This document shows, piece after piece, positions 1 to 8,557 of a stretch of DNA of 64,000 nucleotides; position 1 is the first letter of the stretch; every line of letters starts with the position of its first letter. Below the pieces are notes generated by a model, which saw only the letters and a list, made by a program, of their open reading frames with translations, ran no database searches and had not been told where the DNA came from. Origin of the DNA: Methanocorpusculum sp. (GTDB lineage: Archaea; Halobacteriota; Methanomicrobia; Methanomicrobiales; Methanocorpusculaceae). The stretch lies in contig JAFOFB010000015.1 of assembly GCA_017387505.1 (NCBI GenBank), forward strand, positions 325,067-389,066, in the 5' to 3' direction. A program made the translations under genes and the position numbers.

Positions 1-1
1 T

Positions 2-817
2 GTCAGCTAATGCAGAAACATCCTTCGGGAAACAGCTTCCGCCAAAACCAGCACCGGCATTCAGGAACTTTGGAGATACACGGGAATCCATACCAACACC
101 TTTCATCACTTCATAAACATCCACACCAATCTTCTTACATAGGTTTCCAATTTCATTGGCAAAGGAAATTTTTGCGGCAAGAAGTGCATTGGAGGTGTAC
201 TTAATCATCTCAGCAGCGGTTGGTTCGACATCAAGGATTGGTGCATCAATTCCTGCATACAGATTGTGCATAATTTCTGCAGCACGTGCGTTAGCTGTTC
301 CAATCACAATTCTGTCAGGATTCATGAAGTCAAATACTGCTCTTCCCTCACGCAGGAACTCCGGGTTCATGCAGCATCCGAATTTAAGGTCAGGAAGTTT
401 TTCACGAATGGTTTTGCAGACTACATCCCGCGTAGTTCCAGGCGGCACTGTACTTTTCACTACAACAACAGGATACTCAGAGTGTGCTTTGGCAAGTTCG
501 TCTGCAATGTTTTCTGCTGCCTGTTTGATGTAGGTTAAGTTTGCAGAACCATCCGGGTTTGGTGGAGTGCCTACAGCGATGAAGACTGCGTCTGCTGTCT
601 GAACAGATTCATAGGTGGTTGATGCAGTGAGGTTCTGTCCCACGTGTGACTTTAAGATGTCTTCTAAACCTTCCTCGTAGATAGGAGGTACGGCATTGTT
701 AATCGCTTCAACTTTTTCCGGGAAGATTTCAACGATAGTGATATTGTGGCCGAGGGTAGACAGGCATGCTCCGGTAACAAGACCCACATACCCTCCGCCG
801 ATGATTGTGACGTTCAT
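2..817 (-). CDS. UDP-glucose/GDP-mannose-type nucleotide-sugar 6-dehydrogenase (C-terminus outside window)
   Basis: Oxidises a nucleotide sugar to its uronic acid (NAD-dependent, two-step) for surface polysaccharide. Read on the minus strand from the ATG at 815-817, 272 residues are visible: an N-terminal Rossmann motif (IIGGGYVGLVTGACL, about residues 5-19), the central region with VKSTVPPGTT, NPEFLREG and K-Y-x-x-N-A, and the catalytic-cysteine motif GFGGSCFPKD with Cys near residue 262. The UDP-binding C-terminal domain lies beyond base 1. An AGGA site precedes the start. It is divergent from an epimerase gene at 983, and the two could act in sequence (UDP-GlcA then UDP-GalA). The sequence does not settle whether the substrate is UDP-Glc, UDP-GlcNAc/ManNAc or GDP-Man; the family call is firm. 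Confidence 0.9.
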   Translation of the reverse strand, partial: MNVTIIGGGYVGLVTGACLSTLGHNITIVEIFPEKVEAINNAVPPIYEEGLEDILKSHVGQNLTASTTYESVQTADAVFIAVGTPPNPDGSANLTYIKQAAENIADELAKAHSEYPVVVVKSTVPPGTTRDVVCKTIREKLPDLKFGCCMNPEFLREGRAVFDFMNPDRIVIGTANARAAEIMHNLYAGIDAPILDVEPTAAEMIKYTSNALLAAKISFANEIGNLCKKIGVDVYEVMKGVGMDSRVSPKFLNAGAGFGGSCFPKDVSALAD

Positions 818-982
818 GATGGTTTTTCCTGCAGGTGAATAGTAGTGTTATATTGGGTGTGGTGTGTATTTAGTGTGTTGGTGAGATTGATGAATGATTG
901 ATGTGGGTGATTAATTCAGCTTTATCTTTCATATATCTGCGCATAACCTATTTTGTCTCTGAGAACACATACTATCTATAAC

Positions 983-1969
983 ATGTCCACTCAGCTGTCA
1001 AAGACTATCCTTGTCACTGGTGCCGCGGGATTCATTGGCTTCCATTTGTCCAAACGTCTTCTGGAATCTGGCATCCGTATCATCGGGTTTGACAATATCA
1101 ATTCATACTATGACCCGTCACTGAAGCATGCTCGTCTTGATATTCTGAATCGGTATCCTGACTTCACCTTCATCAAAGGCGATTTGGCAGACCGTGATGC
1201 AGTTAATGCAATCTTCGGAGAGTATCATCCTGAAATTGTAGTAAACCTAGCAGCACAGGCAGGGGTTCGCTACTCGATTGAGAATCCGCAGGTATATATT
1301 GAAAGCAATGTGGTTGGCTTCTTCAACATCCTGGAAGCATGCCGCCACCATCCGGTAAAACATCTGGTCTATGCGTCCTCCTCATCGGTTTACGGCAATC
1401 AAGAGAAGACACCGTTTTCCACGACTGACTATGTCAGTAAACCGATTAGCCTGTATGCGGCAACAAAGAAGACGAACGAACTGATGGCATACACATACAG
1501 TCATCTCTATGGCATTCCGGCAACAGGTCTTCGGTTCTTTACAGTCTACGGCCCATATGGACGCCCGGACATGGCATACTTCAGTTTCACAGAAAAAATC
1601 ATGAAGGGTGAGACTATTAAGATTTTCAACAACGGGGATATGTATCGCGACTTCACCTATGTTGATGACATTGTGCAGGGTATTGTAAATCTGCTTGAGC
1701 ATCCGCCTGAAGCTGACGCTGCAGGAGACAGGCATAAAGTGTACAACATTGGAAACAACAATCCGGAAAAACTTATGCACTTCATTGAGGTTCTGGAGAA
1801 GTGTCTTGGCCGAGAGGCAAAGAAGGAGTTTCTGCCGATGCAGCCTGGGGATGTCTATCAGACCTATGCTGATGTGGATGATTTAATCGCGGACTTCGGA
1901 TTCAAGCCTGAGACAAGTATTGAGGAGGTGCTTCAGAAGTTTGTGGAGTGGTATAAGGGGTATTATTGA
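983..1969 (+). CDS. NAD-dependent UDP-sugar epimerase, UDP-glucuronate 4-epimerase-like
   Basis: Extended short-chain dehydrogenase that inverts C4 of a UDP-sugar. The N-terminal NAD site GAAGFIG, the serine stretch ASSSSVYG and the catalytic Y-x3-K (YAATKK, near residue 160) are all present, followed by RFFTVYGPYGRPDMA and a C-terminal substrate domain, as in UDP-glucuronate 4-epimerases. I start at the ATG at 983 because the first ten residues of the longer frame (from 953) do not belong to the Rossmann fold; the product is 328 residues, normal for the family. It faces away from the nucleotide-sugar dehydrogenase at 817, and the pair would make UDP-galacturonate. Substrate is inferred from family resemblance and neighbour. 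Confidence 0.85.
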   Translation: MSTQLSKTILVTGAAGFIGFHLSKRLLESGIRIIGFDNINSYYDPSLKHARLDILNRYPDFTFIKGDLADRDAVNAIFGEYHPEIVVNLAAQAGVRYSIENPQVYIESNVVGFFNILEACRHHPVKHLVYASSSSVYGNQEKTPFSTTDYVSKPISLYAATKKTNELMAYTYSHLYGIPATGLRFFTVYGPYGRPDMAYFSFTEKIMKGETIKIFNNGDMYRDFTYVDDIVQGIVNLLEHPPEADAAGDRHKVYNIGNNNPEKLMHFIEVLEKCLGREAKKEFLPMQPGDVYQTYADVDDLIADFGFKPETSIEEVLQKFVEWYKGYY

Positions 1970-1981
1970 GGAGAAATCCTC

Positions 1982-2896
1982 TTATTCTGTTTTTTGCGGG
2001 AGCTGAATCCAGCTTCCGAAGGTGTAGTCCCATTCTTCAGGTTCGAAAGGAGTAAAACCGCTGTAGTGGAAAAATGTGAGTTCTCCAAAATATATTTGCC
2101 CGTTGATATCGTAGAAATCCACTCTTACTTCCGGCAAACCTTCTGAGAGTTTTGCAGCAAGTTCTTTCATCTTATCGAATGATTTTGGTTTTGGGATGTA
2201 TTTTGGAGAGTTTGGATGTCCCTGAATAAATGGAAGATGGTTGTACTCTGCATCATAGTAATCGAACTTTGTCTCTCCGCACTGTCTGTCTGTTGCAATA
2301 AATAATGCTTTGACCTCTCCATTGAAGGCAAAGAATTTGTAATCCTTCAGTTCATAGCCGGATTCATCAACCATATACTTCTCTGCAATAATTTTAGGTT
2401 GGAGATTCTTGTACGGTCACTCGCGTCCGCCAGGATAATAACTCAGTCGTAAGGAGTTAGTGAGATTTCTTTTTGCCTTTGCAAAATCAAACGATGCCTT
2501 ATCTTTGCAGATGACAACACTCCCTGAGTCATGGTTACATTTGAGAACAAACTGCTCCGGCAGTTCATCCAAGTTAATGTCTTCTGCTTTGTCCCATACA
2601 CCAAGAAGCGGAATCAGATACTCTTCACCAATTGTGTTTTTGATGTATTCACGGACTGCATACTTATCCACGAGCTCAGTATATTTTGGATTTCTGTCAT
2701 GGAGTTTGAGCCACTGAAGCTTCTCGCTGTAGGTCTGCGGGTTTTCAAGATTCAGTTTCTTTTTCATCTGAAGCCGGAAAGCAATTTTTAAGTATCTCTC
2801 ATCGGAAACCCAGTTTAAGAGACCCAAGGAGCCAAGGGCAATCCAGAAAAGTTCTGGATGATGCATGATTTTGATGAATTTTTCTTTGAAGTCCAT
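1982..2896 (-). pseudogene. TupA-like ATP-grasp / polysaccharide biosynthesis gene interrupted by an in-frame TGA
   Basis: The two minus-strand pieces 2896-2417 and 2374-1982 are in the same frame, 14 codons apart, and joined read as one ~304-residue TupA-like ATP-grasp (glycosyltransferase-associated) protein: N-terminal PQTYSEKLQWLKLHDRNP, middle YLIPLLGVWDKAEDI...FVLKCNHDSG, and C-terminal VRVDFYDINGQIYFGELTFFHYSGF. The break is a TGA at 2417-2419 exactly where the family has Trp in a GREWPYKN-like motif (here GRE-stop-PYKN), so a single TGG to TGA change explains it. Other genes here use TGA as stop, so recoding is unlikely. The gene sits in the polysaccharide cluster and shares a 5' element with the divergent gene at 3111. 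Confidence 0.8.
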
Positions 2897-2906
2897 GAAA
2901 TTTGAA

Positions 2907-3089
2907 TCCTATTACTAGAGGATACATTTTGTAGACTGTTAGTGATTAATGTTTTGGTCATACTGTCAATATCTATTTTTGTAGGATTTTCTCATTGTGT
3001 GATATTTTTGAATTTAGTGTTTTTCAGGGTATAAAATCTCTAGATTTCAAACTCAAACCCGCATGTAATACATTCCTCTAGTAATAGGA
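2907..3089. repeat. 16-bp perfect inverted repeat flanking the divergent promoter region (arms 2907-2922 and 3074-3089)
   Basis: Arm 1 is TCCTATTACTAGAGGA at 2907-2922; arm 2 is its exact reverse complement, TCCTCTAGTAATAGGA, at 3074-3089, 151 bases away. Each arm lies just upstream of one of two divergent start codons (2896 minus, 3111 plus) in the same orientation relative to its gene, and similarity continues a few bases outside the arms (AATGTA/AATACAT before, TC after). It may be a duplicated 5'UTR or operator element, or the terminal inverted repeats of a ~183-bp MITE; no target duplication is evident. Confidence 0.7.
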
Positions 3090-3110
3090 ATCACTTCTAA
3101 CCCTTATTCT

Positions 3111-4049
3111 ATGTCCTCTATTCTCCAACTCCCAAAAACCTCATGCTGCGGCTGCAGTGCCTGCTCTCTTTCCTGTCCTATGCAGCTCATCCGCATGACA
3201 CCAGATGCTGAAGGCTTCCTCTATCCTGAAATACAATATCCAGAGAGATGCATCCACTGCGACAAATGTGAAAAGGTCTGTCCAATCATAAACGTAGACA
3301 CAATCCAAATCCCAACACATAATCAACAGGTTTACGCAGGTTTTGTCAGAGAGACAACCTACCTCCAAAAATCTGCATCTGGTGGAATTGCGTCTGCAAT
3401 ATCGCAGAAAATAATCAACGAAGGCGGTGTGGTATATGGAGTTGCATACATTGATGACTTCACCAAAGCTGAATATAGGAAAGCAGAAACACTCGCAGAA
3501 CTCGAAGCATTCCGCAGCTCAAAATACATTCAGGCAGAGAAAGGAACAATCTTTTCTGATGTAAAAGACACGCTCGAAGCTGGCAAAGTGTTCTTAGAGC
3601 CGTTCTATGCAACAGATTACGGAAGAGCATTTGGAATATTCAGCAGACCTTCCTGCTACGAATGTACATACAAAGGAGACAAACGGGTTGCTGATATCAC
3701 GTTGGGAGATTATTGGGGATGTACACCAGAAGATATCTTCTACAACCAGTCTGGCGTTTCTGTTATCTTCGTCCATACTGAAAAAGGGGCAGCACTTATT
3801 GAAGGTGTCAGAGATTTAGAGCTCACCGAAACAGAACTTGAACACGCATCAAAAGCCAACCCTATGCTTCAGACCTCAAAGACAAAGAATCCAAGGCGTG
3901 ATGTATTCACTGAAGCCTTAGTCGAAAATGGGCTTTCTGCTGCGTGCAGAAAATCGCAGATGGCAAAGCAGCGGGTTGTTGGGTTCGCGGTGAAATGGTG
4001 TCCTAAGTGGGTGAAGAAGGTGGTGAGGGAGGTTTTATGGGGAAGGTGA
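3111..4049 (+). CDS. FrhB-like F420/ferredoxin redox protein of polysaccharide clusters
   Basis: 312 residues. The N-terminus carries two [4Fe-4S] ferredoxin motifs: C12-x2-C15-x2-C18-x3-C22-P and later CIHCDKCEKVCPI. The remainder matches the F420 hydrogenase/dehydrogenase beta-subunit family (SASGGIASAIS, DYGRAFGIFSRPSCYECTYKG, ADITLGDYWG). Versions in polysaccharide loci commonly stand next to pyruvyl-transferase or glycosyltransferase genes, where the exact reaction is not established. Here the neighbours are the sugar dehydrogenase, epimerase and the broken ATP-grasp gene, so a role in modifying surface sugars is inferred; it is not part of the formate dehydrogenase at 50.9-54.2 kb. No intact pyruvyl-transferase gene follows. 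Confidence 0.8.
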   Translation: MSSILQLPKTSCCGCSACSLSCPMQLIRMTPDAEGFLYPEIQYPERCIHCDKCEKVCPIINVDTIQIPTHNQQVYAGFVRETTYLQKSASGGIASAISQKIINEGGVVYGVAYIDDFTKAEYRKAETLAELEAFRSSKYIQAEKGTIFSDVKDTLEAGKVFLEPFYATDYGRAFGIFSRPSCYECTYKGDKRVADITLGDYWGCTPEDIFYNQSGVSVIFVHTEKGAALIEGVRDLELTETELEHASKANPMLQTSKTKNPRRDVFTEALVENGLSAACRKSQMAKQRVVGFAVKWCPKWVKKVVREVLWGR

Positions 4050-4413
4050 ATAACTATGGACTTTTGGGATATGGGTCTATGCGGAATTCTTACGCATCGT
4101 TAAAATAGGTGTCTGATAAGTCAGGGTATTTAACATGAGAGTGGCGGAACTGTCTAATCTCTCATTACGCAGTTAGATACTATTACGAAACAACATTGTC
4201 GCATTTACTTTAATAAGTATATGGGGTGTTCTAACATGTGCTTGTTGTACTGCGTATAAGTTGTCCTGTCATACAAAAAGAATATATTTTGAAAAGCCAA
4301 TTGTATATACATATACTTGTATCAATAATTGATATGTATCTTCTTTAATTTCAATGAGGAATCGTATTATGTGTGACGATGAAACAATTGGATAATTTAG
4401 TGTGTATAGATAA
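4050..4413. other. AT-rich intergenic region with a 15-bp dyad
   Basis: No gene is supported. A perfect dyad TATCAAT-A-ATTGATA lies at 4320-4334, next to TATA-like sequence (tgtatatacatatac, about 4302-4316), about 80 bases before the next gene; a candidate promoter/operator. A 24-codon frame from the ATG at 4037 overlaps the end of the preceding gene but soon stops. Confidence 0.5.
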
Positions 4414-5397
4414 ATGAGTTATTTCAAAAAGAGACTCGAATCTTGGTTCAGTAATTTTACCTGTACCAAAGTATTGTCTTGGAAAAAGGCTCTCATTTCA
4501 TTTTTTGTAGGTCTTGTTATAACTCCTGTGGTATCTCTGTTATTAAACATCCAGACAACATTTGTTGGAATTTTTATTTTACTTATCATTTTCCTTGTCT
4601 GCTTCATCTTCTTAACCTCAGTATTTTTCTATAAGATTCTGATAATGCATGATGCATTCATCGATGAAAATCAGATGACGGACTTATACTTTATTAAAAG
4701 AAGTAAGATTGTTGAGATAAATCTTGAGAATCTCAAAAATAAGGAGTGTGTTGTAACTGATCGTTTCTCTGTGAGAAACATGACAGGACAGGATTATGAA
4801 GACTATGTCTTAAAGTTCTATTCGTCCACTGGAACTTTCTCAGATACATCTCGTTATGTTGTAAATATTAACGGCGATGAACGCCCTCATGAACCACGTT
4901 ATGTCACATTCAATAAATCACAGGTCATTGATACAGCAACAAAAGAAATCATTGCTAATACTCTTGATGCTAAAATCAAATTGAATCTTCCTTCATCTAA
5001 AGTTTGTGATTTCTCTTTGAAAAGACCGTCAAAGACCATGCCAAAACTTTTCAACTTTGATAATAATCGTGTTGATGATACCTGTCTTGAATCTGTGTCT
5101 GCAACAATCACTCACAAAACAAAAAAACTCAAACTAGCATGTTATCTTGACAAGGCAGTAATAGACGCAGGATATACAATCAACCCGCATTGTAATTCAT
5201 CTGGTGAATTTATGTTTGAAATAAGGGATGGTGGAAGACAGAATATGAAAAATTACAAAACCATGCTTTCAGATATGCACATCATCCCAAGAAGGAAACA
5301 AAATGGGCTTGTATGGACAATTCCTAATCCAAGGGTTGGTTATACATACACTTTATCATTCTGTTTATCGAAAGACAAATCTGTTCTTTCAAATTAA
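4414..5397 (+). CDS. Hypothetical protein: two N-terminal TM helices plus large beta-rich soluble domain
   Basis: 327 residues, function not recognised. Two hydrophobic helices (about residues 28-48 and 52-76) form a hairpin anchor, followed by ~250 residues rich in alternating polar/hydrophobic stretches typical of beta structure, with no catalytic motif I can name. Base composition is clearly more AT-rich than in the core genes, suggesting recent acquisition. No Shine-Dalgarno site is visible, so the mRNA may be leaderless. The layout 2TM + beta-rich domain resembles membrane effectors associated with cyclic-nucleotide defence (Cap15/S-2TMbeta), but no nucleotidyltransferase gene is adjacent, so this is only an analogy. 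It lies between the polysaccharide genes and the AAA/RloB module. Confidence 0.7.
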   Translation: MSYFKKRLESWFSNFTCTKVLSWKKALISFFVGLVITPVVSLLLNIQTTFVGIFILLIIFLVCFIFLTSVFFYKILIMHDAFIDENQMTDLYFIKRSKIVEINLENLKNKECVVTDRFSVRNMTGQDYEDYVLKFYSSTGTFSDTSRYVVNINGDERPHEPRYVTFNKSQVIDTATKEIIANTLDAKIKLNLPSSKVCDFSLKRPSKTMPKLFNFDNNRVDDTCLESVSATITHKTKKLKLACYLDKAVIDAGYTINPHCNSSGEFMFEIRDGGRQNMKNYKTMLSDMHIIPRRKQNGLVWTIPNPRVGYTYTLSFCLSKDKSVLSN

Positions 5398-5980
5398 TCT
5401 TTTTTTTTATATTATCCCACACAACCAATCATCCATCATCCATCACCCACACCCCATCAAAAAAACAGCACACCAACCGGAGAAACTCTTCCTTTCAAGA
5501 CTCATCTCTCCTCCGGAGTCACTCTTCCTGTTGTTTAGATAACAGGATGTAAGTAAACCTCCTTTTTTTGCCCATTCATCCATCAGCATCACAACCTGCG
5601 CCTGCCATCTGCCTCACTATCTCTCTTATTACCATCGATTCCATCTCTATTATCTCCGCTAATTACTCACTACACCCGGCCTATCCAAAAATCTCCAGAC
5701 ACTGGTGACAGATGATGGATGATTGTAAATCTAAAATATCATTCAGTCATGATTCCGGTCCGTCATGAAATCTCCAAATCCTCCAAAACATCTATATCTC
5801 ATCAAACCATCATCTCATCCAAGAATAGATATTTTCAGATAAATCACTAATGTAACATTTGAATTCAAAAACCCAAAACAGAATCTCAACACATATATTT
5901 ATCTGAGAATAAATCTCAGTTATATATGCAAATGGTCATACTAACCCACAATAACCCCAACAATACATAAAGGAAAGCCC
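5398..5980. other. Long intergenic region carrying the promoter of the AAA ATPase/RloB operon
   Basis: No gene is supported. The left half is C/A-rich with repeated catc/cacc runs and a small hairpin (CCTGTT 5527-5532 / AACAGG 5541-5546). The right part is AT-rich and holds the promoter described separately. Confidence 0.5.
5903..5928 (+). promoter_or_regulatory. TATA box with adjoining dyad upstream of the ATPase/RloB operon
   Basis: CTGAGA (5903-5908) and TCTCAG (5914-5919) form a perfect 6-bp dyad that abuts a TATA-like box (ttatatatg, 5920-5928), about 55 bases before the start codon at 5981; an AAAGGAAAG ribosome site lies just before the ATG. The position suits a repressor that blocks TFB/TBP binding. 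Role inferred from position only. Confidence 0.45.
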
Positions 5981-7255
5981 ATGTTAATTCAGTTCAGATT
6001 CAGTAACTACAAATCATTTCGTGATGACACCATACTTGACCTCTCTGCAACAAAAGTCACAGAACATCAGCACCACATAACAGAAATTGGAAAAGAAAAA
6101 GTCCTCAAAACATCTGCAATTTATGGAGCAAATGCCAGTGGGAAAACAAACATTTATGCCGCATTCCAATACATGGCCTACTATGTCCTCCACTCATTTG
6201 GATTTGGAGGAGACAACACTGCAGACAAAATAAATGAATACAAAAAACCGGAACCATTCCTATTCGATACAGAGTCAAAAAACCGTGATTCCTCATTTGA
6301 AGTATACTTCATCGACAAAAATGACGGGATTACCTACAACTACGGATTCTGTTTAACTAAAGATGGAATCACAGAAGAATGGCTCAACAGAAAAGCAAAA
6401 AGTAGACCGGAATACAGAACAATCTTCTATCGCGAAGAAAACAAAGAATTAAACCTGCAAAAACTTCCAAAAAGATTGCAGGAAAACATCAGAATATCAC
6501 TAAACAAAGAAACACTCATTGTATCACTTGGAGCAAAACTCAAAGTAGACATACTTGAAAAAATCTACAACTGGTTTGGTCAGATTACATTCCTCAACTT
6601 CGGAGACCCGATAGAGAATCTACTCCTGTCAAAACAACTACCAGTAGAATTCTCTGAAAAACCAGAGGTTAGAAAAGATGTAGCTTCGTATCTTGCAGCA
6701 TTCGATAAAAGTATTGTTGACTTCGCAGTAGAGGAAGTAAATACTTCAGAAGATGACTCAGAAAAACTATTCAAAGTCTGGGCAATCCATAAAACAAATG
6801 ACACAGGAGATGCAGTAAACCTTCCACTTGGTCTCGAATCTGCCGGAACACAAAAGATGTTTTCTATGTATTCGCCGCTTCAAAGGACGATTGCGAACGG
6901 AAGCATTCTCTTCATTGATGAACTCAATGCCAGACTGCACCCGCTTCTCGTTAGAAACTTCATACAAACATTCCTTGACCCGGAAAGAAATCCAAATAAT
7001 GCCCAACTCATCTTCACAACACATGACACAACACAGCTCGAAAACTCGCTTCTCAGAAGAGATGAGATATGGTTCGTTGAAAAAGAAGAAGATGAAACAT
7101 CAAAACTCTACTCTCTGGTAGACTTCAAAGGTGAAGACAATGAAAAAATCAGAAAAGATGAGAACTACGCCAAAAACTATCTCCTTGGAAAATATGGAGG
7201 AATCCCTGATCTGAAAATCATCACAGCCGGAGGGATAAATATCCATGCCGCGTGA
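5981..7255 (+). CDS. AAA ATPase of the RloA/AbiLi type (AAA_15/OLD-like), anti-phage module
   Basis: 424 residues. SMC/OLD-like N-terminus (FRFSNYKSFRDDTILDL), Walker A GANASGKT (residues 49-56), a long insert, the Walker B region ILFIDELNARLHP near residue 305 and the switch IFTTHD. This is the ABC-type ATPase partner found with RloB in restriction-associated and abortive-infection loci (RloAB, AbiL). It overlaps the next gene by 11 bases, so the two are translationally coupled. By family the ATPase senses or regulates and the partner is the toxin/nuclease. AT-rich composition and the neighbouring accessory genes fit horizontal acquisition. PARIS is an alternative name for AAA_15 pairs, but the partner here is RloB, not DUF4435. 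Confidence 0.85.
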   Translation: MLIQFRFSNYKSFRDDTILDLSATKVTEHQHHITEIGKEKVLKTSAIYGANASGKTNIYAAFQYMAYYVLHSFGFGGDNTADKINEYKKPEPFLFDTESKNRDSSFEVYFIDKNDGITYNYGFCLTKDGITEEWLNRKAKSRPEYRTIFYREENKELNLQKLPKRLQENIRISLNKETLIVSLGAKLKVDILEKIYNWFGQITFLNFGDPIENLLLSKQLPVEFSEKPEVRKDVASYLAAFDKSIVDFAVEEVNTSEDDSEKLFKVWAIHKTNDTGDAVNLPLGLESAGTQKMFSMYSPLQRTIANGSILFIDELNARLHPLLVRNFIQTFLDPERNPNNAQLIFTTHDTTQLENSLLRRDEIWFVEKEEDETSKLYSLVDFKGEDNEKIRKDENYAKNYLLGKYGGIPDLKIITAGGINIHAA

Positions 7256-7904
7256 AATACGTAATGCAAAACGGATACCACGTGATGTAAGGACAGGCAG
7301 ACTAAACACAAGAAATACTGAATACTTCCTAATCGTAACTGATGCAAAGCAGACCGAGCAAAATTATATCAAAGTATTCCAAAAATCCCTCCCGCAAAAT
7401 GCTCAGCATCGCATATCTATAAAAGTATGTCAGGAAAACAGCCAGAATAAACTCATAGGTGAATGCAAACGCCTGGCAAATATCGATCCAAAATATCAGC
7501 GCCACATCTGGATTTTACTTGACCGTGATGAAGTTCCAGTATTCGACAAAATAATCACTGAAGCAAAGAAAAATGACATAAAAGTTGCATGGTCAAATCC
7601 GTGTATTGAAATCTGGTTCTCGGCATACTTTGAAAATATCAAAACACATACCTCTGCAGAACAGGCAACAGATGCATTCAAAGAACTCTTCAAACAAATG
7701 ACAAATATTCCATACAGGAAAAATGATGACGAAATCTACAAACGATTAACTCAGTTTGGTGATGAAACAAAAGCAATTATGAGAGCAGAACAAAAAAGAA
7801 AAGAACATAATAGTGCTGGAATCAAAAAACCATCAATTATGGTTCCGGCAACAACAGTTGATGAACTCATCTCTGAGATGAGAAATGTTGTAGATGATAA
7901 ATAG
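7245..7904 (+). CDS. RloB-family (TOPRIM-like) protein, partner of the upstream ATPase
   Basis: 219 residues. The N-terminal strand and TE motif (IVTDAKQTEQNY, about 30-41), the acidic motif LLDRDE (91-96) and the family signature SNPCIEIWF (117-125) are diagnostic of RloB proteins, which are related to TOPRIM nucleases. One difference is visible: where many RloB proteins read EGExTE, this one has DAKQTE. It starts inside the ATPase gene (11-base overlap) and ends the operon. By analogy to AbiL it is the likely effector that cleaves nucleic acid during infection; that activity is inferred. Confidence 0.85.
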   Translation: MPREIRNAKRIPRDVRTGRLNTRNTEYFLIVTDAKQTEQNYIKVFQKSLPQNAQHRISIKVCQENSQNKLIGECKRLANIDPKYQRHIWILLDRDEVPVFDKIITEAKKNDIKVAWSNPCIEIWFSAYFENIKTHTSAEQATDAFKELFKQMTNIPYRKNDDEIYKRLTQFGDETKAIMRAEQKRKEHNSAGIKKPSIMVPATTVDELISEMRNVVDDK

Positions 7905-8557
7905 AATCTAAAACAGATTTTCACACCGGCTTTGCTCCAAAATAGAATTACTGTGTTTTTTAAGGCTATAAATCAGTGAGAAAAAGCCACAAACCACACA
8001 GACGCTACTACGGAGCAGCGACGAGTTACTTAGTTTGTGTTGTCTGTGGTTTAATGGTATATAATGACAGGGGAAACCACTCCAAACTACAAAATGTATG
8101 GCAGTGTTTGTGCTGTGAAAATGGAGCAAAGCCTTTCATACCAAAACCAATATCATCTCTCACACCTATTTTTCCTTCATGCTAACATAAAATCCACAAA
8201 ACCTCCAAGCTCTTTTCTGACCTTGCCGGGTACACACCATACCTGAGCACACTATAAGCCCCGCAATTGCAGAAAAACGTCTTTGCATGCGCGGCAGTTT
8301 TTTCTTTCCTAAAATGACGAATCAAAATAACGAATTTACATAACTTCCGCGTATATTCGCAAGACATTATATTCTTAAAATCAACAAAATATTGATTATT
8401 TTGCAAAATTATGATTGAAAATATTAAAATATGTCGCAAAACACATGCTGTTTTGTCGAGATGCAGAGACACTCTAAATCCTGCATTGAGACAGAAAAAA
8501 ACCGGCTGCATATATCAGGCAGCAGGAAATACCAACCACCATAGGATACAGTAAAAT
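7905..8557. other. AT-rich intergenic region with inverted repeats
   Basis: No convincing gene. An imperfect inverted repeat (AAACCACACAGAC 7991-8003 with GTCTGTGGTTT 8042-8052) follows the RloB gene. A perfect 12-bp palindrome ATTTTGCAAAAT lies at 8398-8409, upstream of the small-gene operon, inside a wider AT-rich dyad, and could be an operator for the ribbon-helix-helix protein encoded next. A 109-codon minus-strand frame (8511-8182) has no ribosome site or recognisable domain and is probably chance. Confidence 0.4.

Noticed and set aside
2417..2419. TGA read as selenocysteine or as a reassigned Trp codon
   Set aside because: No SECIS-like structure was apparent, the family has Trp at this place, FdhA uses Cys, and other genes here end in TGA, so a nonsense mutation or error is simpler.
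4037..4108. Start of a second polysaccharide gene (pyruvyl-transferase-like NNYG motif) overlapping the FrhB-like gene
   Set aside because: Only 23 codons before a stop, and the resemblance to NNYGAxLQAYAL is too weak to support a gene remnant.
8182..8511. 109-codon minus-strand frame in the 7.9-8.6 kb gap
   Set aside because: No ribosome site, no domain, cysteine-rich chance-like composition, and it crosses AT-rich dyads.
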